From the NCBI GenBank assembly GCA_024220525.1, contig JAMYWO010000096.1, forward strand, positions 1-64,000: DNA of 64,000 nt, read 5' to 3'. Source of the DNA: Cochliopodium minus (Eukaryota; Discosea; Himatismenida; Cochliopodiidae). Numbering within the stretch: position 1 is the stretch's first letter; every line of letters begins with the position of its first letter. The notes beneath the pieces are model-generated. The model saw only the letters and a list, made by a program, of their open reading frames with translations, did no database searches and was not told where the DNA came from. The position numbers and the translations under genes are program-made. Shown in pieces: positions 34,629-45,871 of this stretch.

Positions 34629-34897
34629 TTTTAACTATTTTACTTTGCCGAAAGTTTAATGATAAAATGTTTATTTATAGAAGAATTGGGTGAAATAAAT
34701 TGATTGTGTGAACTAATTTTAAATTAATCAATTTTTTTTTTTTATTTTAACATGATTTTGTTTGCAAGAAATTTTGAAATAGCAATATTTGAAGATTGAA
34801 TGATTGGGTAACAAATTTTTTTTGAAAGATGTTTTAATATTTTATAACAAGATTTATAAAATAAAAAAAAATAGTGTTCAATTTGAATACAGCATCA

Positions 34898-36138
34898 ATG
34901 AATCAACCGAAGAATAATAAGGTGAAATAACAATAACATTCAATTGAAGAAAATATAAATTTAATAATCTTTTTCATTAAGATCTGTAAATTTTTATTGC
35001 AAAATGGGTCTTGCAAGAAAGGAAATAGCTGCAATTTTTCTCATGATGTTAATGGAAACAATCAACAACAAAATAATCAAAATTTTAACCAGAATTTTAA
35101 CAATAACAATCAAATGATTGAAAATAATTTCCAACAAGGTAAAAATATAGATATATGCTCAATATAGTCATCTCATCTCTTATTATATGAAATATAATAT
35201 ACAGGAAATAATAGAGGATATGGAAACAATCAACAACAAAACTATAATAATAATCAAAATTTTAATAACAATCAAATGAATAATAATATTCAAGGTAAGA
35301 TTTTAAAGGACCCTCTTATATTTCAAAATCAAAACATATAATTTGATATATAAATAGAATATATTGCATTTAACAAATAATCCATGATCTTTAAATCATT
35401 AAATCCAATCTTATCACAATACCCAAAAATAATTTGATCAACAAAAATTTTGTTATTCTCACTAAAGAAACAAACATTATTAATTAAAGTGATCTTCAAA
35501 GATGTTCAACGACATTTTACTCTAAACATTCCTTCTTTTTCAAAATAAAATTTTTAAAGGAGGAAATGGAATAAACAATCAAAAAAGGACAAAAAGACAA
35601 TGTACTTTCTTTTTCTCTGAAAAAGGATGCAGGAATGGAGATAATTGCAAATTTTCACACAATGCAGGGATGAATACTAGTGTAAGGGATAAGAGCAAGC
35701 AAATAGAACTAAGAAATTTCTACGGCATGCTTTTCAAATTTACTAATTATGGAATTGAATTTCAAAAAAATCTATTTAATGAACCAAAGGATTTGTAAAA
35801 AAAAAAATTATTTTTATCCTTATTTAATTTAATTTTTTATTTTTTTTTAAAATTTTATTCAATTTTATTATTTTATTTGTTATTTTATTATTTATAATTT
35901 ATAATTTATTTCCATTATTTTATTTTATTTTTTATTTGTTTTATAAATAGTTCTCCCGAAGAATTGAGATACCATTATGAAGTCGCCAAGTTAAGCAATA
36001 ATATCACCAATTATGTAAAATTTAAATTGAAACAACTACACCTTTCTTTTATCCTTTATTTTTCACTTATCTTTTCAACAGGAGAACAAAGTGCAAAGTT
36101 TACAAAACAAAGATTTAATAAACTATTTCAAAAACTAA
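34898..36138 (+). CDS. Two-finger CCCH zinc-finger protein, Asn/Gln-rich
   Basis: Predicted first exon MNQPKNNK at 34898, then ICKFLLQNGSCKKGNSCNFS-H (C-x8-C-x5-C-x3-H), an Asn/Gln-rich linker spread over three exons (NNRGYGNNQQQNYNNNQNFN), a second finger QCTFFFSEKGCRNGDNCKFS-H, a helix ending EPKDF, and short final exons SPEELRYHYEVAKLSNNITN and ENKVQSLQNKDLINYFKN to a stop at 36138. CCCH fingers of this spacing bind AU-rich or other single-stranded RNA. Divergently placed against the ankyrin gene at 34628, sharing a 270-bp promoter region. Confidence 0.75.
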
Positions 36139-36461
36139 TATTTAATTTCCTAATCTTAATTCTTTCTTCCTTAAATAATTTCATTTTTAAAGTTTTTAAA
36201 ATAATAAAAATTAATTATTGTAATTTCCTTTTAATTTTGTTCAACAAAAGGATTTTTTTACCGAAATAAAATATCATCCCAAAACATTTTTAAATGTGCC
36301 AAATTTTTCCTCATCTTGAAATCTTTTATAGATCAATTTCAGAAAATAATTTTATAAAAAATTTGAAAAGAAATTTATCTGTTAAAAATAAAGAAATAAC
36401 AACATTTGATTGCAATTGTAAAAAGGGGAAAAAAATTGTGGTTTTATAAAGAAAAAGAAAA
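36139..36461. other. Intergenic spacer
   Basis: About 320 AT-rich bases between the CCCH gene and the CRAL-TRIO gene, both on the plus strand. Short, hydrophobic T-rich frames here look like composition artefacts. Nothing identifiable. Confidence 0.45.
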
Positions 36462-37934
36462 ATGAGTGAAAAGAATATAGATGATCTGATGAAGAAACAT
36501 CTTCCAAGGATTAAACAGTTGAAATTTGATTTGGAAGATAAATTGACAGAAAAACATGACAACATCTTTCTTCTGAGATATTGCTTGTCATTCAGCAACA
36601 ATAAGGATGCAGAGAAGGCGATAAGAAAAGCATTGAAATTTAGAAAGCATAATCCATGGTTGCAATTGGCAGATACGAAAGGGGAAGAGGGGATACCCTA
36701 TAAGGAAGTTATCGATAAATATATTTCTACGAAAGTTAATTTATGTAAGATTGATGGTGGTCCTGTTGTAATTATCAGAGCAGGTGCTGGTGATCCAAAA
36801 ACATTGATGGTAAAAAAAAAAAAAATATTATTTTTTTATAGTTTGATATATTGTTAACTTCAATTTAATGTTGACCATAAATTGATATGATACAGTATTA
36901 TGTTGCAATTCACCTTTATTTTTACCTTTATTTAAAAAAAAAAAGGATTATCTCTTAAATAAAGAAAATAATTTTGTGAAATTTAATCATTTGTAAATTC
37001 ATCAGAACTATCTAATCATTATATTCTCCATAAACCTCTCACTCTTACTATTTCTTCATAATAACTTTAAATATAAAATTATTCAGATAAATATTTAATT
37101 TTCATACTGATAAACTCTTTCTTTGTAACTGAACAAGATACATCATATCATAATTAATGGGAAAAAAATCCACTTGGAAAAATAATATTTCCACTAACTT
37201 TTTATTTGATAAAAAAATTTTTTTTTTTGAATAGGATGAGTTATCAGATGACAGATTAGCAAATTCACTCACTTATCAAAAAGAAATTTGCATGGTAAAA
37301 AACTCCGATTAGTTTCATTTTTTATTTTTTAAAAATTATTTTATTTTTTTTATTTTTTTTATTTTTTTTTTATTAATTAATAGTTGATGTGTGATAAATT
37401 AACTAGAGAAAAAAGAGAGCTTATAAAAATGATTATTATAAATGATTTGCGTGGGTCTTCTCTTAAAACAATAGACAAAAGATTTTTTAGCGCTATTGCA
37501 AGATCTTCCAAAATTTCCGAAAAACTCTATCCTCAACTTGTAAAAAAACAATAAAAAAAAATTAAATTTAAATTGATTAAAAAAAAAACTGAAATAATTC
37601 AATTTTAAAAAAAAATTGAATAAAGGTCGAAAGAAACGTAATAATGAATCCTCCTTCTTCCATCAAAATAGTCATTTCCATGGCTAAAATTTTCATGAGT
37701 AAAAGATCGATGGAAAAACTAGTTTTGTGCAAGGGAGACTCATCAAAAGGTAAATGGGAGGACTGTCCCTTCGCCAAAAATCATTTGATCAAAGAATCCA
37801 CTCCTTTTTTTCTTGGCGGAGATTTAAAAGATGGCTCTGTCATTGTTAATAATAACAATGATGATCCTATCATGTTGGAGGGTGAGTTTGACGAACTGGT
37901 CTTAGAATCTTATGATTCTGATGAAGATAAATGA
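36462..37934 (+). CDS. CRAL-TRIO (Sec14-like) lipid-binding domain protein
   Basis: Starts at 36462 (MSEKNIDDLMKKHLPRIKQL). The N-terminal helices contain HDNIFLLRYCLSFSNNKDAE, the typical CRAL-TRIO N pattern that starts with a Leu-Leu-Arg-Tyr/Phe core. After four predicted introns, the second domain part reads VVIIRAGAGDPKTLM, then LIKMIIINDLRGSSLKTIDK, and LYPQLVERNVIMNPPSSIKI, matching the Sec14 strand-helix-gate order where YPERL..IN.P is standard. An acidic tail ends DSDEDK. Family members move or sense phosphoinositides and other lipids between membranes. Intron 1 is unusually long (about 420 bases) for this window. Confidence 0.78.
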
Positions 37935-38069
37935 TAAAATCTTTAAAAAAAAATACAAAGACAAATTCAAAAATTTGATTTATTTTTTGATTCATAGAAA
38001 AATTTTATAAAAAAAAAAAGTATTATTTAAACACAAAAAAAAAGTTTTTTTTTAATTTTGAAAATTTTT

Positions 38070-39318
38070 TTAATAATTGTCCAAATCTCCTGAAAACCTG
38101 TAATCCACTTTAATCTTACAATTTCTCAACGTTACCGCAAAAAAAAGCTTTTTGTCAGTGCCCGGCATTTTCCAACTTGAAGGGCAAGGACCATAATCAA
38201 CATTGTTTACAGTCACTTTAAAACAAGAACTTTCATGATCTCTCTTTAAAATTAATCGAATAACATCATTTGCCTCCCAATATCTAATCTCAAAAAAGTT
38301 TTATTTTATTTTAAAATAGTTTTATTTAAATTTTTATCAAAATTTCTTTTTCTTTTACCTTCCAATGTTTTCTTTTGTATTGCTCGAATGACCATCATGG
38401 TAAAAATTATTCCCATCATAAATAGAAAAACAAGTGTCTAATGATCCAAGGTAACTTTTTTCATTTTTTTAATTTTTTTTTAAAAATTTTTATTTTTTTC
38501 GCAAGATTTTTTTGAATAATTTTTTTTACGAGTCAAAATTAACCAAATTTAGCCCTAAAGAAAATCCAACATGTAAAGTACCGCAATTTGGTGTTTTGAG
38601 AACTAAAATGTCAAAATAGTGAATCCCTAAAAATATAAAAAATTTTAATTATAATTAAAAATTAAAATAATAAAAAATTTATTTAAATAACCCCTTCCAA
38701 GCATGGCTTTAGACTCAGAATAACCCCAACTTTGGTCTGTTTCTGTTATTGTGTTTCTTTCTCTTAAATCCACTTCGATTCCTATACTACTCCTTTTCTC
38801 GTTGAACTGAAATGAAGTTATTAATCTTCACCAAAAGAAAATTGAGTCGAAAAATTTTTATTTAATTAAGGTGAAAAAATAATAAATAAAGATGATAAAA
38901 GGATATCCAGATTATAGATTTATATACCTAACTTTCAAATATTTTTTAATCCTATAATTTATTCTTATTTTATTTTATATTGAGAAGCCTTTTTTTTTAC
39001 ATATATCTCGTTTTCCAAGTGTCTTTAGGATACATCTCTTCAATTTCTTCTTTGGGGATATTTACATCCCTTTCAGAAAGATATTTCCACAATAAATTTT
39101 CATTGGTCGCCTTATTTGCATATTTAGATATCCTTGAGAATGCAGCTAATAATAATGAAATATGTTGAATATTGGAAAATTAAAAAATTAATTTTTTTTT
39201 TTTGTTTTTGTTAACCTATATCTTTCAGGGAAAAGAATGATAGGATGTATAATAAGACATTTTTGGGTATTGTTTCGATGATATTTTTCCCGACTGTATC
39301 ATTTGTTAAATTAGACAT
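38070..39318 (-). CDS. F-box-SPRY protein (FBXO45-like)
   Basis: Starts at 39318. The first exon holds TIPKNVLLYILSFFSLKDI, a good F-box, and the next SKYANKATNENLLWKYLSER, the usual F-box follow-on ending in W-K-x-x-Y. Later exons carry a SPRY domain: INEKRSSIGIEVDL, SWGYSESKAMLGR, GIHYFDILVLKTPNCGTLHV, SLDTCFSIYDGNNFYH, NDVIRLILKRDHESSCFKVT and LFFAVTLRNCKIKVDY, with a stop at 38070. This pairing is that of FBXO45/Fsn, in which the F-box binds Skp1 in an SCF-type ligase and SPRY selects the substrate. About 260 residues. Confidence 0.78.
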
Positions 39319-39548
39319 CAATTTTTTTTGATTTTTAATTTATTTTATATTTTTACCTAAAATTTAATTTTCTCTTCGAGATTATGAAAGAACAAAAATA
39401 CACTTCCATGAAATTAACAGTTTGAGAATTTTCTTGATCTTCCGCAGTCAATAAATTAACAAAATAATCAATTATTTTAAATATCCGCCAACAAAAATTT
39501 TTTTATTATTTTTTGAAGAGAATATTAATTTAGTTGTTAAAACTTTAT

Positions 39549-41411
39549 TTAATTTCCTTTAAACCTATCCATTATAGATAAATTTACAAAAAACTTGAAT
39601 ATCATGTTCAAGAGAGGCTTTGGAACTTTATACTTATTTATCACAGCGTACTTCAAACAAGTCAGAAAAAGTTTGATTTTGTCCTTGAAAAAACTACTGA
39701 AAAATGTATGTTTTTCAGTGGACCACAAATTTCTTTTAATAAAAAATATTAAATTTAAAATAAAAAATAATTAAAAATATTATTCTTTACCCTTTTTTAA
39801 AATCTTTCAAAGTATTGTAGCAACTTGTTTTGTGCAGTTCTTTACAAATATTAAAGCAGTTTTTTCCCTATTTTTGTTGATAAATTTATTTTTATTTATT
39901 TTTATTTTATTCTCACCATGACATCTTTGATAAATGGGTTGGCTCCATTCATCAACATGAGAAAAATGAGATTATAATCGTTGAAATTGATACAAACTAA
40001 ATGAAGAGCTGATTTTCCAAAGCTATCCACAAAATTTGGGTCCTTTAATATTTTTTAAAATCAAACTTTTTATTTTTAATTGATAAATTTAAATTTTCAT
40101 TTTAATTTCAATTTTTGATGATTTTTTTTTGTTTACTGCTTTATAATTGATGAAAACTTTTATAATGTCACCATTCACTGTTAAGTTCTGACAAGCTAGT
40201 TGGAAAGGAGAGGTGGAATAATCATCCAAACAATTTGGATCACACTTTGCCTAATAAAAAAAAATCTTTATTAAAATTTTAAAAATTTTAAAAAATATTT
40301 AAAAATTATTTAAAAATTATTAAAATTTTTTAAAATTATACTTTTAATAAAGTATCAATTTCGTATCTGTCCAATTTTCTTTTTTCACAAAAATGATGAA
40401 AAGGGGTAAGCGAGTGTTTGTCTTTGAGGTTTATATCAGCTTTGTTATCAACCAAAATACCCACTTGAGTGACAAAGCTTGATTCATAAAGAAAATGTAC
40501 CTAACAAAAAATAAAATAAATTAAATTAAAATAAATTAAATTAAAATAAAAAATAAAAAATTACAGGAGACATTCCAGATTTATTAACAATATTCAAGTC
40601 TGCTTTGCTCTCAAGAAAGTGAATCAAAATTGTTTGGCTGTACTTTAACATAAACACAAAATGCATAGGAGTGAACCCTTTGATATCCTGATCATTAACA
40701 TCAGCCTTGAAATTTAAAATGGAAATAATTTCATCTTGTGAACTCTTTTTTTCTAGGAGATGGCTCATATAGATTGAATTTTTTTTGTATTTCAAATTTA
40801 AATCGGATTTTTTTTCTAAGAAATATTTTGTCAATGAAAGATCGTGTTCTTTCTCCGTTAAATAGTGCAACATGATTCTCCCACTGTCATCTAAAAGATT
40901 AATCTCAATTTTGTTTTCAATAAGAAATTTTATCACATCAAAATCGTTTCTGAACTATTTAAGAAAAAAGTTCAATTCATATTTGAATTTATTTTTGTTT
41001 TGTATTTAAAAAGCGGAGAAAAAATATATTTGATTTAATTTACATTTTCACTATTTTCCATTATTAAATGACCACATGTCTTTCTATTTTTATCCAATAG
41101 ATTCAGATCTGCTTTGTGATGTACCATCAACTTTATTATCTCGAAGGGGATTGTTTTATTTTTGGAAAAGCACAGATGGAAAGGGATCACTATAGCTTTA
41201 TTTCTTTCCAATTTATAATTTGGATCTGCTTTATTGATGAGTAATCCTTCAATCACTTTAATTTGGGGTTCATTTGATTCCAATTCTTCTATCAACTGTA
41301 TGGGGAGAAGATTAATTCTTAATTATCAAAAATATATTGCAATTCTCTTACTTTCTTTGTTTTGGGTGTAGTTGAAAAGAATTCACCAAGTTGATTCGCA
41401 AATATTTTCAT
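39549..41411 (-). CDS. Ankyrin repeat protein with F-box-like C terminus
   Basis: Starts at 41411 (MKIFANQLGEFFSTTPKTKK). At least seven ankyrin units can be read: IEGLLINKADPNYKLERN, IIKLMVHHKADLNLLDKN, VIKFLIENKIEINLLDDSG, LTKYFLEKKSDLNLKYKK, IISILNFKADVNDQDIKG, ILIHFLESKADLNIVNKSG, and further ones in the exons around 40500-39900. The last exon ends KVPKPLLNMIFKFFVNLSIM, the same module as at the C terminus of the three paralogues at 13.8-17.8 kb (LPKPIVNMIISHFCNLSIP), here with RNLWSTEKHTFFSSFFKD before it. About 450 residues, 7-8 exons. Role probably adaptor-like; not proven. Confidence 0.78.
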
Positions 41412-41542
41412 TTCAATTTTTTTTAAAATTAAATTAAAATAATTGAAAAATTAAAAAATTTAAAAATTTTAATACACAAATATTAACAAAAACGATAAAT
41501 AAACTCACAAATTCCCTAATTATACAATATATTTGCCAAATT

Positions 41543-44500
41543 TCAAATGGAAGAAAGGAGGTAATGAGGGAACAAAGAAACGAGGAAAGAAAAGGAAGAA
41601 TGAATGAAAAGAAGGAACTTAGATTGAGGATGGATCTTCATCTCGACGAAATTGTCTTCATTGGAAAAGTTTTTGAATTTATCAGAGAGAATAGTCGTTT
41701 TGGAATATAAATGAAAAACAAGTTTGTCACGTCTCTCCTCAATGTAATATACAAAAAGATTCTTCTTGATGGGATCATAGGCATAGAAAACTTTTCTTTC
41801 AAGAGGATCACTTAAAAGAAAAGAGATCTGGCTGTCGGGGGGAAAGCTCATGGAAGCAAAGGAAGAAGAGGAAGAGGAATCAAAAACAAAAATCAAAATT
41901 TCGTCAAAAGTCAAAACGAAGAAATATTTTTTCTGAGAAATTCTTTGAGTGGAAAGAAAAGTGAACTGGATGATATCTTTGTCAATGGTGTAATTCTTGG
42001 GTGTAGTAGAATTGTTGGTGTGCAAAATACAAATGTTACGCTTGTTATGTATCGAGAACAAATCTCCACCATTAGACCAACTGCATTTGAAATTCTTGTC
42101 TATCTCCGATAAACCAGAAGAGGAAGATTGGTACTTGATAAAAGACAAAGGGAGTTTATAAGAAAAATGAAATTTCAGCTGGTTTTTGCCCGCGTTTTGT
42201 TTCTCTTCGTTGGAAAGGTTTTTTTGTAACATGGGAAGAAGTTGTAAAAAATCTATTGTGTTGGAACTTTTATCTATTGTGGCAATAATGGCTGGGTTTG
42301 AGGGAGACAAGTAAAGTTGGTCACAGTGCTTTTCTAGGGGAAGAGAGTACACAAAATCAAAGTGTTTGTTGAAAGAGAATAATTTCATCTTGTGTTCTTC
42401 TATTCCCACTGCCAATTGACAAAAACTTGAGAATTTTATGGTAGAAAAATTTGAAAAGATGTTGAATTGTTTTTCTTCTTCCAATGAAACAACTGAAAAT
42501 TCTTCGTTTGCTTTTTTAAAAAAAATAGATTCAAATAATTGATACAGAAAAAGAAAAATTCTTTTTTTTTTACCTTTGAACTTTGACAAATTATTTTGCG
42601 TGTCAAGTACAAAGATGTAGTTGCTAGTGAAAAAATATTCACAGACACTTTGGGAGGGAAGAATGAGAGGAGTCTTGCTCATCTCCAAACAAACATTTTT
42701 GTTTTCAACATATTTGTTGTAAATCTGGTTGTTTTTTTGAGTGTTCAAATAAGAGAGAAAAGAAAAGTTGTGATTGATTAAAGAAATGTCCACATATTTG
42801 TTTTCTAAGAAATGATTGTAAAGGTTTTTCTTTTTCTCAAACTGTTTTTTGTGGGTGGAATTGTTATTTTTTTGCAATTTCGGAGAAATTTTTGATTTTT
42901 CATTGTGAGAAATTTTGTTTTCGATTGTTTTGTTCTCAACAATGGTCCTATTCTTATCACTCTTTTCCACGATTGTTTTATTTTCATTTTTGATTTTTTT
43001 GACATTGTTTTTGACATTGCCATTAACACCATTCTCTTTCTTCTCAGAAGAAACTTCTTTCTTAAAGTGACTCACTGGATCTTTAATGAAAATAGTGTTG
43101 GGAAACGTTTGCATGTTGAAGGGGGAAGAGTTGAAGAGAGTGTTGTTAGAGCACAAAGCAAAAGTGAGAGAGGCGGAGCAACTTTTGATACCTTCCTTCT
43201 GTTGTTTGTCGGATATCAACAGATTCCCATCTTTGGTGATTCTCAACTCTTTTATCTTTTTCGGTATTTCTACATTAACAATTTCTTCTTTTTCGATGAT
43301 CATTGGTTTTTCTAAAGAATTTTTTTAATTTAAAATATTGATATTTAATCAAATAAAAAAAAACCTTACTTTGTGTTTCTATTTTGATTGTCTGATTATT
43401 TTCCGTTTTAATTTTTTTGTTGGAAAGGTTATTTTCTTCAGTCACAATAACATCGACATTCTCTTTTTTGATTCTAACATTGGAATCTAAAGGTCTATCC
43501 ATATGATCATTTGATCTCTTAACACCACTCTCTTTCTCGAGTTTAATTTGTTTATTTTGAGATGGGGAACTGGGATGAGAAGGAGATTGAGAGTTAGGAT
43601 GATACGGTGAGTTGTTAGAGTGATAAGGGCTTTTGTTCACAAGAGGTTTTTGAGGAGATGTGGGAGGAACTTTGTTTAAATTCATATTTTTGCTGACAGG
43701 TGATTTTTGTAGACTGGGAGGGAGATACTTTGCAGATTTATTTGGCATCTTGGTCATTTGGGGGCCACTATTGAACACAGGTACGTTTGACAAATTTGGT
43801 GGTTGCTTTTGCGATGAATTATTTGGGTTGTGAGGATTATGTGGTGGATGGTTGGTCTGAGTACTGGGAGGATGCCCTGGTAGATTGGACGGTTGTTTTT
43901 GTGGATGAGGAAGGTGATTAGAAATGTTAGGAGGTTGTTTTTGTGGGTTGGAGGGATTTTGAGTGTTAATGGGAAGATTTGGCATGTTAGGAGGCTGTTT
44001 TTGAGGAGGGTGATTAGAAATGTTGGGAGGTTGTTTTTGTGGATTGGGAGGAATTTGAGTAGTTTTTGTGGGATGTTGATGTGGAACTAATTGAGAAGGG
44101 TTAGGAATCTGATTAGAATGAGAAACAGAAGGGTTATTAGGAGGAAGATATGGTTGTTTGATTGGAACACCCCTGTTTACAACTTCTCTTTTAATGTTTT
44201 GATTATAAGGGTCAACTTGAGTATGAGTGTGAAGAGGTTGTTTAACTGTTTGGTTGTGATTGACTCCATTACTAACATAATTAGAAGAAGAATTGGAGTT
44301 TTGAGAAGGAGTATACACTCTAGTTTCTTTATTGATTCTTTTATTGCTGTTTTCCAATTTTTTGGGCCTTCCTCTCTTCCTCTTCACTTCTGTATCAGGT
44401 TGATCATCATCAAAAGTGATCTCTGTCAAGATGGGATCAGAAGATTTCATCGAGATTTTTATGTTGCCAGAGTTATTTGCCGTTTTATCGTTTTGATGAT

Positions 44501-45698
44501 TAAAATTAATGTTGGTTTCATTATTAAGAATGTTGATTTTTTGTTTTACATTTATTTGTTGTTGCTGATTATTGTTGGGAGGTGGATCATTCATCTTGGA
44601 CATCACCGCAATCATCAGATTATCATCTGTCAGTTGATAATTGATCAATCTGCCCAATTTGATGCATTCCATCTCATTATGGTCCAAGGTGAGCTCATAT
44701 ACATTCAAGATATTCAGCATCTTCTTGAATTCATGCTCCTGTAGAAATCTGTTGAAATAATAGTAGGTATCCCCACCCCTCCAATACCAATAGTTCTCTA
44801 TCTGTTTCTCCGTCTTTGTTCCTATCATCCTCGAAAGATTTTTGAAATTTGGTCTCCCATACTTTATCAGCGCCTTGTTGAACAATGTGATCTCTGTGAG
44901 ATTCCATTTATCATGTGTATTAATGGATGGGATATCCCCATCTTCGAATAATTTCTCCATTAATCCTTTTTCTTTTTGAATATCGCTATTCTTATTAATG
45001 ATATTCTCATCATTTTTGTTCACATCTTTTATATCGTTATTATTATTGCTTATATCTCCTTTATTAGGAATATTCTCATTATTATCATCGCCTATATGCA
45101 ATAGATTCTCAATAATTTCTTCCTTGATATTTTCTTGCTTATTTTCATGATTATTTTCTAGAATCATTTCAAATTGGAAATCATCCATTTTATCTTTATT
45201 TTTCTTTTTCTCTGAATCAAGATCACTTTTTTTATCTTCTTCTTCTCTATTCGATTTTTCTTTTATTATTTCAATTTCCTCCTTTATGGGGATCTCATCG
45301 GGCTGTATCTGTTCTTTTTCTTTTCCGATAGTTTCCACTTTATCCAAAATTTCTTTATTTGAAGATTTATCATCTTGTTTATTCGGATCCTTTCCATCCA
45401 TATCTTCTATCTTGGGTTGATTATTGATTATATGTTGATCATTTGATAAATCTTTTTTAATTTCTTCAAGATTTTCTTCCATTTCTTCAATACTTTCTTT
45501 CTTTTCCATTTGGTGTGGTTTATTCTCATTGTCAATCAAATCTTCTATTTAAAGAGAGTATTTTTGATAAATGTGTTAATTTAATTTTACAGTATGAAAT
45601 TTCTCAAATTTAAAATAAATTTAAAAGGGACCTTTGATTGATGATGTATTATTGATATTCTTGAAATCATTGCCATCTTCTATTGCCTTTATATCCAT
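41543..45698 (-). CDS. SANT-domain protein with Pro/Gln-rich repeats and propeller-like C terminus
   Basis: Starts at 45698 (MDIKAIEDGNDFKNINNTSS). After a 200-residue acidic/Lys-rich region comes a SANT/Myb-like domain (HDKWNLTEITLFNKALIKYG, IGTKTEKQIENYWYWRGGDT), a short AT-hook-like KRKRGRPKK, a long Asn/Pro/Gln tract with repeated QKQPPN units, then a 560-residue part without low complexity that shows repeated beta-strand-like blocks (IKELRITKDGNLLISDKQ, SNYIFVLDTQNNLSKFKG, FCQLAVGIEEHKMKLFSF, KCSWSNGGDLFSIHNKRN, FVEMKIHPQSKFLLFIHSS), fitting a WD-like propeller. Two introns are phase-consistent (about 43316-43370 and 42508-42573). A chromatin-associated role is inferred. I do not recognise a named family with this order. 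Confidence 0.72.
43770..44080 (-). repeat. Coding tandem repeat QKQPPN(I/M/L)xN
   Basis: Within the SANT-propeller gene at least six degenerate units of QKQPPN followed by I/M/L and S/P-N recur, with spacers of Pro/His/Asn. At the DNA level the repeated core is GGAGGTTGTTTTTG on the plus strand. Likely to vary in length between strains. Confidence 0.75.
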
Positions 45699-45871
45699 TT
45701 ATTAATATATTTTTTCTCAGCAATATTTTTTTTGATTTTTTTTTCAGTTATTTTTGAATTTAAATTTAACTAAATATATTAATGAAAATTGGCAGAATAA
45801 TTCACAATTTAAAGTACTTTATCTTTATTTGGGAGATAATGAGGATAAAAAAAAGATTATTAAATAATTTT

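Noticed and set aside
36139-36461. Possible further exons of the CCCH gene after 36138
   Set aside because: The exon ENKVQSLQNKDLINYFKN ends in an in-frame TAA without a donor site, and the following frame is T-rich and hydrophobic.
43893-44744. Plus-strand 217-codon frame opposite the SANT gene
   Set aside because: Antisense of the Pro/Gln/Asn repeats; no recognisable domain.
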